Below, one piece after another: positions 1 to 9,520 of a stretch of 27,197 nucleotides of DNA. The notes under the pieces were generated by a model that was not told the DNA's origin, made no database searches, and saw nothing but the letters and a program-made list of their open reading frames with translations. Within the stretch, counting starts at the first letter, position 1, and each line of letters begins with the position of its first letter. Origin of the DNA: Dinochytrium kinnereticum. Its lineage: Eukaryota > Chytridiomycota > Chytridiomycetes > Chytridiales > Chytridiaceae. The position numbers were made by a program, and so were the translations under genes. The stretch spans positions 1 to 27,197 of the forward strand of contig JADGJT010000273.1 in NCBI GenBank assembly GCA_027604005.1. Direction: 5' to 3'.

Positions 1-57
1 GGCGGCGACGACCGAAAGAAGGGCCGTGAGGGAGGCGACGATGGCAGTGAAGCGCAT
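1..57 (-). CDS. N-terminus of a secreted protein (partial, runs off the window)
   Basis: Reading leftward from the ATG at 57 gives 19 codons, starting MRFTAIVAS and continuing LTALLSVVAA. This is a basic residue followed by an uninterrupted hydrophobic Ala/Leu/Val core, the form of a secretory signal peptide. The reading frame is open to the window edge, so nothing can be said about the mature protein. On the minus strand a TATA-like stretch (CCTATAACA) lies about 90 bp upstream, near 146-152, and a CCAAT pentamer near 181-185. Both sit where a promoter for this gene would be. The start is the only ATG visible in this context. The gene could encode an enzyme or a wall protein; the sequence to the left would decide. 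Confidence 0.6.
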   Translation of the reverse strand, partial: MRFTAIVASLTALLSVVAA

Positions 58-1953
58 GATTATGGAACTTGGGAGAGGTGGTTGAGGTGAAGAGATCTTT
101 GAAGTTGCTGTTGGTACTGAAAAAGAGTGGGGACTCGTCGCCTTGTTATAGGCGACTGTTGTGAAGAAGAAAATAAAGCTATTGGAGTGGCCAGTGACTG
201 GGTAAGCGCCAGTCACGGTGTTTGTTGATATTCTCAGCCTATCCTATTTTCTCAACAACTGGAATGCCCAGGTGAGCCAGTTTGGCAAATCAAGGATGAT
301 GTGATGAAGTGACTGAAGTCGCTCAGTCTTGACGTTTTCAACATCCATAGGGAGGAGTTCAATTTGCCTTACTTTACAGCTCTTAGCGAGTGTCTGGTTG
401 GACGCGACGTGATCAAGTTCCCATCAAGAAATCTTGCATTCAAAGGGGCAAAGATGCACAATCCCTCTAAAATGACTGGGCGTCTTGGACACGCACCTTT
501 CATTTCCCCCGTAAACCATCTATCTATTCATCAACAGGAATATAAAATTGCTGGCTGGGGCATTGAAGATAATCTAACTGGCTAACAGAGGCACAAGACT
601 GCGACGTTTCATCTTGTATGACTACGTTCCATGAAAATGAAAGGGAAAAACAATAATAAAATTGGCGCAGTCTTTGTCGTAAATTAAACGTCTCTTGATC
701 TTTCTTTGCCCGTCTTTCACCTGCTGACCTCTGCTTAGCGAAAGGATGGTTGGGTATTGTGAGCCGGTCACTTCTCTCTGGAGCTATCCATATCTACTCT
801 TCTCTTCACCACACCTAGCGACCGTTGACTTCAGTTCCCTTGCTATATCAATGAAACAGAAACGTAATGTGCTAAGTATCATCTTACTGACCACATCACC
901 CATGTGCATCCAATTTAATGCTGCAGAACATACCCGAAGCAAGATTCAAGATGTCTCCAACACCTTATTGGATTTCTCCATCGTTTTCACAGCGCACACC
1001 TCCTGCGAGTAGAACCGCCGGAATTCAAAGAGTCTCACTATTTATCTGGTAATGCAGGGTATTGTTTAACACTTCTAAGCCTGAAGATCGTCTACACTAT
1101 CACATCACAAAAGTTTACTTCATCTTCCCTTAATAGCTTTCGTTATGTTAACACAAAGGTCGAACGCTCTTATAGCGCAGAACGAAGGATTGCAAGAGAT
1201 ACAGAAACTCCCTTCACAGGAGCCATCTAACCTCCCTTCCGTCTTACCTTATTCTCATCCACCTCATCCACCTCTTCCGCATCGCACAATCAGGCCTCCC
1301 ACAATACCAACCGTCTCTTCCTCCTAACCAGCCCGTGATCGAAAATAAGCAGAGAACCCCAAGAATGAGCAAACTGAGGCGATGCTGTGACGAGTCAAGT
1401 CCCCAAGCGAAAGTCTTGGAGCGAGGCTGTGGTAAAGACCATCATTAGTCTTGAAAAGGAATTGCCCCTTTTGGAACATGTACTACACAGGATGTTGCTG
1501 TATCGAGATGAGGCCGGAATATGGCGTTTGAGTCCACTGGTATAACAAGGGAACGGACGCTGTTGTGAGCGACTCCGTATTGCATAGTGTAACGTGAGGT
1601 GCGATCGAATGGTGAGGCAACGGCCACCTCTCCCTGGCCTCCCTGACCTCCCTGACCTTTCCCTGAGCAATCCCTTATTACGAGTAAAGCCATTCAAAAT
1701 GATGCAGCCGTCTTCATGGTTGAAAGGGGAAAAACGAGAAACCAGAGGAGGTCGACAGCAAGTGTTTTCTTAAATTAAAAGACCAGAGAAGATGATTCAA
1801 AGCGGAGTGATTTGAGATGGGAAGGGGAACAGTTTAATGTCGCATTCAGGGAGACTTCACGGGATTAATGAACGGAATTCTAGGCGACGCATAAGGGAAA
1901 CAGAGAGACAAGATAAAAAAATAATAAAAAAAAACATAAAGACGCAATCCCAT
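58..1953. other. Gene-poor stretch, no coding region supported
   Basis: About 1.9 kb lies between the start of the partial secreted-protein gene and the stop of the first membrane-protein gene. Short open frames exist (for example 746-1012 plus, 1145-1327 plus, 1445-1693 minus), but none has recognisable protein character, a paralog in the window or splice partners. Small tandem repeats are visible: a CTCATCCAC-type 9-mer near 1254-1275 and a CTCCCTGAC-type 9-mer near 1630-1660. The left end holds the promoter of the partial gene and the right end the 3' flank of the 1954-3129 gene. Confidence 0.55.
194..216. repeat. Perfect 8-bp inverted repeat upstream of the partial secreted-protein gene
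   Basis: GTGACTGG at 194-201 and its exact reverse complement CCAGTCAC at 209-216 are separated by 7 bases. The dyad lies about 140 bp upstream of the ATG at 57. This geometry suits a dimeric transcription-factor site, but no factor is identified and arms of this length can occur by chance. Confidence 0.4.
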
Positions 1954-3129
1954 CTAATAATGCCCATTCCCACCCCTCATGCCAGCCCCATTCCCATACC
2001 CTCCATGCGCCGCCAGCGTCGACCCCGACGAATCCGAGGCAACAGCAGCACCCGAAGTGCCCCTCCTGGTCATAGGGTAATCCCCAAACGAATCCCTGGA
2101 TTCCTCCAAATCATCCCCCCAAGCCTGCTGCGACCTCTGCGACGCTGACGTGGCAGTCCGCTTGGGGTGAGTCGGCTTCTTTGTTGGGTGATCCCAGACC
2201 GACAGATTCTTTCCGGCGGCACCGTTAGAAGATTTGGGTAATTCCCCGCTGGAGGTGTGATATCTCGCCACGCCATTCCCACTTCGAGTTGACACAGCCC
2301 CGCCGGACGACGACGCAGCGTCGGTGGCAGAGTCAAAGGTGGATGCCGTGATCCCAAAGTAATTTTGAACGGTGAACTCGATGAAGAAGTAGTCCCCCCA
2401 GACCCCAGCAAACGACAAGACCACGGTCAAAAGGAACCCAATGATGGCGAGGCAAATGCGAAGTGAAACGCTCATGATGATCTTGATCAAGTAACCCGTG
2501 GTTCCAGCCTTTCCCAACCCAGCCTTCCTGTTAGCGGTAACGTGCTTGAAAGCCGGAACGGTGAAAACAAGGAGCAGGACAAAGTAAATGCCGAAGACGA
2601 TGATCTTGCCAATGACGTTAGATTGACGATCGTAGATGGCTGCACAGCGGTTCCCAAGGATGAGATTGGTTTTGACGACAGCTGAGTAGAGGAGGAACGA
2701 GACAGCGACGATCAGGGTTGCAAAGAAGACACCTCGGAGAATGTTTTGATAACGGCTTGGGACGAGGGCGGTGGTGCGCATGATCAGGACGCCGACAGAG
2801 AGGATTTGAAAGCCAAAGAAGAAGGCGTCAGCGATGGATGAGAGCCATCTGCAATCATTCTTGAAGAACGTGTCTACAAAACCACTGATTAGAACACCTT
2901 CACTAAAAAAACCAAAGAAAAAAAACCCACCAGCCGGCTGCGTAAACTGCAAGATAAATCCAATCTGATTCAACACCTGGAAGAACGACGCAACGCACTG
3001 CACGATATTGATCCAGGTTTTAGTCTGATACGCCTGTCGAATACAGATCGCAAGGTTATGGGCCCCCAAAGGAAGAGAGGCCCCGAGGACCATCGAGATG
3101 GCATCACGGAACGAGGTGTCGGCGGACAT
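1954..3129 (-). CDS. Polytopic membrane protein, tandem paralog A (about seven hydrophobic segments)
   Basis: Two exons are inferred, 3129-2931 and 2873-1954, joined across a 57-nt GT-AG intron (2874-2930) with a CTAAT branch-like site. The product is 372 residues. Hydrophobic segments lie near 11-30, 39-64, 75-97, 105-130, 150-170 and about 187-226; the last is long enough for two spans. They are followed by a 145-residue Ser/Gly/Ala-rich hydrophilic tail. The intron was placed by comparison with the neighbouring paralog at 4499-5681, which has an intron at the same codon (after Gln-Pro-Ala, phase 1). A conserved WGDYFFIEFTVQNY block ends the membrane region. The intron contains no stop and is a multiple of three, so unspliced RNA would stay in frame. 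Function is unknown. The seven-span topology resembles receptors or small transporters, but no family motif is recognised. Confidence 0.85.
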   Translation of the reverse strand: MSADTSFRDAISMVLGASLPLGAHNLAICIRQAYQTKTWINIVQCVASFFQVLNQIGFILQFTQPAGGFFFFGFFSEGVLISGFVDTFFKNDCRWLSSIADAFFFGFQILSVGVLIMRTTALVPSRYQNILRGVFFATLIVAVSFLLYSAVVKTNLILGNRCAAIYDRQSNVIGKIIVFGIYFVLLLVFTVPAFKHVTANRKAGLGKAGTTGYLIKIIMSVSLRICLAIIGFLLTVVLSFAGVWGDYFFIEFTVQNYFGITASTFDSATDAASSSGGAVSTRSGNGVARYHTSSGELPKSSNGAAGKNLSVWDHPTKKPTHPKRTATSASQRSQQAWGDDLEESRDSFGDYPMTRRGTSGAAVASDSSGSTLAAHGGYGNGAGMRGGNGHY

Positions 3130-4498
3130 CTAACCTGGATGACGGAGCGTCACAACAGCAGAAAGAAAGGCAAAAAAAAAAAGGTGGAAAGAAGAGGAAG
3201 GCGAGGGTTTTGAAGAAAGTGGATTGCATGGCTTCTTTTTCAATGCGCCGTCTTCCTTTTTTTTTGTACTGCCTTGACCCAACCTCAAACCAACCGAAAC
3301 AGCAAAAAGATAAAAAAGAAAGCGGAAAAAAACAGGGCCATGACCGTTACTGGGTAGAGCTGTCTCTTCCAGGCAGGCCACCATTTCAGACTTTGGAAAG
3401 AAGCGTCTCAAGTCAACCAACTTGTTCAACCAACGCCACGCCCCTTGAGTGAAAAATTACTTGGCCTGTGTGCAGTGCATAACGGTCGCACACGGGAGTT
3501 GCCCACTGAACTGGAATTGCAGAAGGGAAAGACAACATGAAGCGCATGGGGACCCACCGACACACGTCGTTTGGCGCCTCGTTGAGCACCCTGAGGTACG
3601 CGCGTGGTCAAGGAACAAGGGGCTACTACGAACGACTGACTTACTTACTGAGGACTATCCCTGCTTCAGCGGCGGGAACAGCTGCCAATGTACACACCCC
3701 GTAGCCACTGTGAACGCTATCGGATACAGGCCATCTTTTGTTCTCAAACAGGATATGATACTTTTTCCTTTTGGCGATCCAGAAGTTCCAAACAACAACG
3801 ATAAAGAAGGGCATCGTCTTACTGACCATAAAACCATTTGCCATCAAGATTCCTCAAACTAAGTTAAGTCGACCCTTCAACCCAGAAAACCAAGCTTCGA
3901 CAGCGTTTCTAATCACCCGAAATACGTCTGAAGATGATGGGGCAGATTAGTCATTTTAAGACAAACAAAGGCTTAAATGAATTCAGACAGACCATCGTCT
4001 GCAATGTTGATGATGTAACTATCGTGAGATCCGACAAATGAAAGACGCCCCAACCATGAAAAACACTATAAAAAAAAAAACTGCCCCAGCATAATGAATA
4101 TTAATGTCCACATCGTGGAGTATCAAACCACCTTAATGGCCCGATGAACAGCATTAAGCAAAATAGATCTACAAGCGGGTTCGAGCATATCTCAAGGCAA
4201 TTAAAAACGGAGTATCGCACGATGAATTTAATATATAACCACCGTCGAAGATAATGTATTATTTAATCATAGAGAGAAAACACAGGCAGCCATATGGGCG
4301 ATCGAGAAAGGAAACGACCATGTGGCGAGTTCCAAAACAAAACCAGAACCAAATTCAGAAGCAAACTCTAAGCGCGTCATGTACCGGAACCCCCAAAAAA
4401 CATAATACAAGAAAGCACCAAAGCCGACACCAGGCCATTAACCCCGCCCTACACACTCAAACATAAAAAGAGGGACAAACTCCCCCTCCCCCAATGCT
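3130..4498. other. Intergenic region between the tandem membrane-protein genes
   Basis: This 1.37-kb spacer holds the 5' flank of the left paralog (ATG at 3129) and the 3' flank of the right one (stop at 4499). Long A/T runs occur near 3170-3182 and 3250-3260. One minus-strand open frame, 3641-3844 (67 codons from an ATG), has a hydrophobic start and ends at a consensus GTAAGT donor. I found no convincing following exon, so I do not call it a gene. No TATA box is clear upstream of 3129. Confidence 0.5.
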
Positions 4499-5681
4499 CT
4501 ACCAATTCCCACCAGCATTTCCCCTTCCCCGTGAATCATCCTCCCCTCGCGCATCATCCCCCCTCCTCACCATCCGAATCTCACTCCCAGTCTCATCCGC
4601 CTCCTCCCAAGTCTCCTGTCTCCGACCCCCAGAAGTCACCAACTTTTTGGGAACAGCCACGCTCTGACCAACATTAGAGGTGGGGTGGTCCCATACCGGC
4701 AAAGAAGACTGACCCTTGAGCCCCCCATTCCCATTCCCAGAAAGGTGATGAGACCTCTCCCCCACAGCAGCAGCGGCACCTCCACTCCTAGCACCCCCCG
4801 ACGAACTCCCCCCAGCATCCGTGGAAGAATCAAAAGTGGACGCCGTGATCCCCAAATAATTCTGAACCGTGAACTCAATGAAAAAGTAATCCCCCCACAC
4901 CCCAGCAAACGACAGGACAACGGTCAACAGAAATCCAACAATGGCCAACCAGATCCGAATCGAGACGCTCATGACGAGCTTGGCAAGGTACCCCGTCGCC
5001 CCCACATTCCCGAACCCGTTCCTCCGATTCGCCCTGACGTGCTTCAAGGCCGGCACGGTGAACACCAGGAGAAGGGCAAAGTAAACGCAGAACAGGATGA
5101 TCTTTCCAATGATGTTGGATTGGCGGTTGTAGATTGCTTCGCATCGGTTCGAGGTTGTGAGTGTTGTTTTGGTGATGGCCGAGTGGAGGATGAACGCGAT
5201 GGCGGTTAAGAGGGCGGAAGTGAAGAGGAGACGGAGAGCGAGTTGGTGTTTTTTAGGGGTGAGGCCTGTTGTGCGGGTGATGAGGACGATGACGGAGAGG
5301 AGTTGGTAGGTGAAAAAGAAAATGTCGGCGATGGAGGAGAAGGTTCGGCAGTCGTTCTTGAAGAAGACGTCTGTGTCGAAAGCATTCCAAAACGTTAACG
5401 TCAGATACTTTCCAAAGTCACAGAAATCTCAGGACCGTCGCCATGCAGCCCCAAGAAAACAAAGAAACCATCGCCTTACCAGCCGGCTGCGTGAACAACA
5501 AGATCTGCCCAACCTGATTCACCAACTGAAAAAACGACGCAACACACTGCACAATGTTGATCCAAGTCCTCGACTGATACGCCTGCCGAATACAGATGGC
5601 CAAGTTATGCATTCCAAGCGGAACAGAGGCTCCCAGCACCATCGAGATGGCATCACGGAAGGACGTGTTGGTGGTGGCCAT
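4499..5681 (-). CDS. Polytopic membrane protein, tandem paralog B
   Basis: Exons 5681-5480 and 5370-4499 are joined across a 109-nt intron (5371-5479) with a GTAAGG donor and CACAG acceptor, giving 357 residues. The first 67 residues match paralog A almost residue for residue (shared TSFRDAISMVLGAS, HNLAICIRQAYQ and TWINIVQCVASFFQ). Similarity continues through the FFKNDCR loop, the AIYxRQSN loop and the WGDYFFIEFTVQNY block. Like A it has about seven hydrophobic segments and a hydrophilic Gly/Ser-rich tail, but the tails are not alignable. Same orientation, same intron position and 1.37-kb spacing indicate a local tandem duplication. The frame between 5370 and 5065 was checked by translation and has no stop. 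Function is unknown. Confidence 0.85.
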
Positions 5682-5745
5682 TTTCCTTTCAAGGCGAGCG
5701 AGATGCAGAGGGGGGAGGGGGGAGGATTCGTTGGGTAGGCACAGG

Positions 5746-5753
5746 TTTATATT
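5746..5753 (-). promoter_or_regulatory. TATA-like box of paralog B
   Basis: The minus strand reads AATATAAA within CTGCAATATAAACC, about 65-72 bp upstream of the ATG at 5681. This is a sensible distance for a short 5' leader. The assignment rests on sequence and position only. Confidence 0.45.
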
Positions 5754-6144
5754 GCAGTTTTTTATTAACTGTCTTCTGATGCGGTTTGATTAGATCCGAT
5801 GAAAGGTGATCACCAACTTTGACCTGAAACTGGTTTTGGTCAGCGCCCATATGAATGCTGAGCCAACGCCAGGTGACACAGAAAGGGGCTTAGCCAATGA
5901 GTTCCGGCAGACTGGGATCTTGTACCGGATGAAACGCAGTAATCAAATCAAATGGAGAATATCAACCAATCTGCTCACATCTGGTATTTAAAAGATATTT
6001 TTATTGACCCAAACACACCTGCAGCAAATAACGTCCACCCAACCAATCTGCTCTGAAACCACAACATAACATGAGCAAGTAAACAAAAAACAAACAAAGA
6101 TATCCAGGGATGCGCCAGAGAAGTCAAGGAGATATTCACAGTAG

Positions 6145-6150
6145 TTTATT
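6145..6150 (-). terminator. AATAAA polyadenylation signal, DUF2408-like gene
   Basis: The minus strand reads AATAAA about 100 nt downstream of the stop at 6251. It is the canonical hexamer in the expected 3' flank. The cleavage site is not visible. Confidence 0.45.
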
Positions 6151-6250
6151 CAAACTCTTGACGCAGAGGGGAACAGACCCGTCCGTCAATAACGCTAATA
6201 GCAGTGTAATAAAATAAAGGAAAAGAAAAGAAAAGAAGAATCCAGCTCAT

Positions 6251-8007
6251 CTAGCCCCACTTGAACTCCATCAAACACCTCGTCTCCCAAACCAAACTCT
6301 CACACTCATCCAACAACGCGCTAACAGCCGCCTGACCCTCAGGCACGGCCGGGCTCTTGCTCTGCGGGTTCAACCAAGCAAGCACATCCTCCTCCATCAC
6401 ATCAACAGGGCTAGCCTTCTCAGCACCACTCCTCATCTCCTCCTCCGCAGCAGAAACAGCCGCAGCAGCAACAACAGCCGCAGATCCCCTAAACAAACCC
6501 CGAACCCTCGTCCCCTCAATCTTAGCAATCTCAGCAGCAACCTCATCAATCCCCTTCCGCACAGTCTCAGCGTTGCGTCCAGCAACAGCCTCACGGCGAA
6601 GTGAGCGAACACGTGCGCGAATAAGGATGAGGGACTCATATGTCCCGATCAGGGTTTCGGAAACAGGCCGGCAGACTGGGTCGACGAGCGCGGAGACGAG
6701 AGCGTGGCATTGACGAAGAAGGTGGTGAAGCCTTGCTTGGCCTTGAAGGATGGCAGCCTCGCTGGGTGAAAGGGAGTAAGAGTCGCCATGAGGGATGAAA
6801 CTGCCGTCATCCAAATCCCTACGCGTCTCCACGGCCGAAAGGTCATGCTGGATCGCCGCCAACCGCTTGCTGAGAACGTTGGGGTTGTTACGGGCCTCAC
6901 GGTCAGCAGCAAGGGCGTTCAGGCGGTCAAGAATTTCAACGAGCGTGCGTTCAAAGGGTCGGAGAGGGGAAGACTCGGGAACGGTGTCGAGAGAGGAAAG
7001 GAGCTCCGAGAGACGGTCATAGCAGAGAGCAAGAAGACCAGCGCAAGTAGCGTGTCCAGGAGGGTTGGTGACAGACGGGATCGCATTGAATCTTCCAGTG
7101 GGTCCACGCGCACCATCGATGGCGTGAAGACGATCAAGAAGAGGTGCAAGCTTCTCGAGGGTGTAGTTGCGGGATTCGGCGAGAGCGTCAAGTTCAGCCA
7201 GAAGAGAGGTGAGCTCATGGTGAACAGGCTTGAGGTGCTCCACGATGGTATCATTCTCCGCGTTCAAGAAGGCAATGGAGCGGTGCGCCTTGTTCAGAAG
7301 GTTGGCGAGAATCGCCTGACCACGAGGAACATGATCACCTTCCTGAACAGTCGGAGGAGCCTTGGGATCCAAGAACCGGATGCTGTTGTTCCCTTCCGCG
7401 GCCAGAACAGACTCTTCCAGATCCCTCAGACGTTCCTGAAGTGGCTGAACATCCTGGGTGGTCCACTCTCCAGAAGCACGAAGAGCGTCGGCCGTGCGGG
7501 TGATGGAGACGAGGTTAACGTAGGTCGGGTAGAGGCTCTCATCCATGGCAGCAATCTTTCCCCAGACGTAGAACAGAATCATCCAAATGCTGTCAAGAAC
7601 ATCGTCAACGCGGTTCCTCTGAACGCCTTCAAGCTCGTTTTCACGAATAACTCGGAGCCTATGCATGATCTTCACAGAAGAGAAAAAGAAAGCAAAAAGG
7701 ATTAGACCAACGACATCCGCGTTCAAGCAAACAACGAAACGAAAGATAAAAGAGAGATAAAACTCACCAAAGCAAGCTCATTCGCCTTGGCGTCCACATC
7801 CGCAAGAGTGATGGCCCCATGCGAAGCCTTGCGAAGATGGTTCAAGCTGTGGCGGTAGTCATACAGCTCTCTCAGGACGGGTTCCTCAACCGCAGGGACC
7901 TTTGCCAGCGTGTGCGCGTGCTCGGGGTGAGCGTTGTGAGGCTTTGTGGGCTTTGTGGTGGCAGCAACAGGAGCTGCTGCCGATGCCGATGCCGTGGGAG
8001 GTGTCAT
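6251..8007 (-). CDS. DUF2408/UPF0662-like fungal protein with four internal repeats
   Basis: Exon 1 (8007-7768, 80 codons) and exon 2 (7669-6251) are joined across a 98-nt intron with a GTGAGT donor and GAAG acceptor, giving 552 residues. The open frame continues upstream of exon 2, but it reads through the intron's polypyrimidine stretch. The N-terminal 35 residues are Ala/Thr/Pro-rich. The rest is soluble, mostly helical and Leu/Glu/Arg-rich, with a block around 109-133 containing YVWGKIAAMDESLYPTYVNL. A short motif recurs four times: GQA-x-LANLL (197-205), GHATCAGLLALC (285-296), GQARLHHLLRQC (390-401) and GQAAVSALLDEC (525-536). This layout resembles the fungal DUF2408 (UPF0662) family, to which yeast Cub1 belongs, and whose molecular role is not known to me. 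The family call comes from pattern memory, not a search. A good TATA box lies about 75 bp upstream. Confidence 0.8.
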
Positions 8008-8078
8008 GATCGTTATGTGCGGTGAAGTAGTAACAATTGAATGCTATGAGAGGTTCGAAGGGAGGCGAAGGACGGCCT

Positions 8079-8086
8079 CTTTTATA
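8079..8086 (-). promoter_or_regulatory. TATA box of the DUF2408-like gene
   Basis: The minus strand reads TATAAAAG in the context GGCTATAAAAGAGG, 72-79 bp upstream of the ATG at 8007. It is a full consensus TATA element at a normal distance, and it supports the choice of start codon. Confidence 0.6.
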
Positions 8087-8370
8087 GCCAGGCGTTGGGG
8101 CGAAGCGAGGCGAGGGTGTGGGAGGCGAGGGAGGGAGGGGAAGCTGATCAGCATTACTCACAGTTGGTGCTGCCGATCAGGCGACAAGTTCAGAGTCATC
8201 GTGACGGACAAACGCAACTTGACAAATTCCTTATTTCACCACCCATTTGCTGAAGCAGGAGAGTGGAGCAGCTGCCTCAACACCTCCTCCACACGCGCTG
8301 CTTGCAGAGGCATCACACCGCAAGCGCACGGCGGAAGCCATCGTAAATGGAGATTTAAAGGTAGGTCCAC

Positions 8371-8572
8371 GCATGGAGGGTCAAGCAGCAATCGCTACGC
8401 ATCAGTCGCCTTCGGTTCACCGACTGAACACCAATGTGAGTGAGGGCTGCTCTATCTTCAGTGTCCAACGTCCAACTTTTCCACCTTAAAGGACGTCATG
8501 GAGAAGAATAATCAGCGCAAGCATTTGTTACGCCGGAAGGACATTCGAGAGGCCAACTATGACCGAGCCTGA
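8371..8572 (+). CDS. Possible tiny spliced gene, 47 residues, unknown function
   Basis: Exon 1 from the ATG at 8371 to 8435 (MEGQAAIATHQSP then SVHRLNTN) ends at a consensus GTGAGT donor. Removing a 56-nt intron (8436-8491, acceptor TTAAAG) keeps frame into 26 codons ending at TGA 8570-8572. The second exon is strongly charged and helix-like (VMEKNNQRKHLLRRKDIREA), which makes it look coding. The frame is also open upstream to 8223 (reading EASHRKRTAEAIVNGDLK just before the ATG), so the true start may be in an earlier exon and the protein longer. The intron size matches the 57-nt intron of paralog A. I recognise no family. Chance assembly of a short frame is the main alternative. Confidence 0.35.
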
Positions 8573-8935
8573 GGAAAACACAACCAAAAGATCATAAAGT
8601 CGCCAGTGATATTATTATTATGCTCAGCAATGTAGATGGACACGGAGGAAAGGGAAAAGAGATTTAAAAAACAAAAACAACGCAACAATCCAAGGGGTGG
8701 GGGGGCAGGTAGGGATGGAAAAACGATCATCAAAGCTATAAAAAAAAACATAAAAAAGTGCGTAGAACTACAGTAACAGAATACGACAAACATGAGACAG
8801 GTGTGGAGAGAGAAAGAAAAAAAAAAAAAAGAATGCGTAAGAGAGTGCAAACTCCACTGTTTTCCGTAAGGCATGCACACGAATGTGAATAATAAAAACA
8901 AGAGGTTACCCGCTCTTCAACAATGCAAAGAGCAA
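8573..8935. other. A/T-rich spacer between the tiny plus-strand candidate and the AN1 gene
   Basis: This is a low-complexity stretch with A-runs at 8744-8755 and around 8816-8831, and a G-run near 8697-8706. It would serve as 3' flank for both converging genes. Open frames on the minus strand here are translated poly-A/T and are not credible. Confidence 0.45.
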
Positions 8936-9520
8936 TCAAGCTACAGCAACCTTCTGCGCCACCGTCTTTTCACTGATGAGTCGCTTGGCAAGGCTATCCC
9001 TCGCCTCCGCAACGCATGTCTTAAGGTTCGAGCAGGCGTGGGCTTCAGGGAGACGATGCTTTCCACAGAACTAGGGATTATGTATGTTAGCGGACTGGGT
9101 AAGAGTATGTTGTGGACAATGGGACCAATCATAGATGAGAAGTCAAGGATTGCGTGGCTAGGGTATCTGACGACACCATCCATCAGGCAATGAAAGGTTG
9201 ATGAAGGCGGGGGGTTTGAATAAGAAGGAGGGGTGCATTTTGATGACGGAGAGATCAAGCAATCCTCACACAGATACCACCCAAGCAGAGATGGGTGGGG
9301 AAGCAACAACTGAAAGAAGCTTAGTTACCTGAGCAGAGCAGTATCTGCACGTCCCTACAGACTTGACCGCTGCACTCCCACAGCCAAATGCACATCGGGT
9401 GAGCTTTCTCTTGGGTGCAGCAGGGAGGTCAGTGGTTGATGAGGAGGCGGAGGAAGAGGAGGGAGCGTCGAGGGTGGTGGGGACTGAGACAGAGGAGGAG
9501 GAGGAGGCGGAGGAGTCCAT
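8936..9520 (-). CDS. Small AN1-type zinc-finger protein
   Basis: Exon 1 (9520-9329, 64 codons) and exon 2 (9070-8936, 44 codons plus TGA) are joined across a 258-nt intron with a GTAACT donor and CCTAG acceptor. The 108-residue product has a Ser/Thr/Pro-rich N-terminus (1-38), then RKLTRCAFGCGSA and, after splicing, TCRYCSAQFCGKHRLPEAHA. Zinc ligands are C43, C47, C58, C61, C66, H69, H75 and C77. The C-x2-C-x4-C-x2-H-x5-H-x-C spacing from C58 is the AN1 signature. Only splicing restores it, because the unspliced frame loses the last four ligands. AN1 proteins are commonly linked to ubiquitin, proteasome and stress responses in eukaryotes; the role here is inferred only. The frame is open upstream to 9946, but the ATG at 9520 is the natural start. 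Confidence 0.85.

Larger units (their letters stand above)
5682..6250. other. Intergenic region between paralog B and the DUF2408-like gene
   Basis: The left half is the promoter side of paralog B, with a TATA-like box at 5746-5753 and a perfect 10-bp palindrome, GGTGATCACC, at 5805-5814, about 125 bp upstream of the ATG. The right half is the 3' flank of the DUF2408-like gene, with an AATAAA signal at 6145-6150. No coding region is supported. Confidence 0.55.

Noticed and set aside
746..1012. 88-codon plus-strand frame with an ATG
   Set aside because: No domain, signal peptide or splice signals; composition matches the surrounding non-coding DNA.
1445..1693. 82-codon minus-strand frame rich in Gly and Gln at the start
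   Set aside because: The Gly/Gln part is a translated 9-bp tandem repeat, and the rest shows no protein features.
3641..3844. 67-codon minus-strand frame with a hydrophobic start and a GTAAGT donor at its end
   Set aside because: The only in-phase following exon I found (acceptor near 3592) gives Cys/Ser-rich sequence of random character. There is no homology in the window and no promoter signal.
5985..5999. 15-base match (TATTTAAAAGATATT) shared with 24459-24473
   Set aside because: It is an A/T-rich, partly palindromic sequence; one such match in 27 kb is near chance expectation, and the two contexts differ.
6788..7705. 305-codon plus-strand open frame
   Set aside because: It is exactly antisense to exon 2 of the DUF2408-like gene, which has an intron, repeats, a TATA box and an AATAAA signal. 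The antisense frame has no protein character and reflects codon bias of the real gene.
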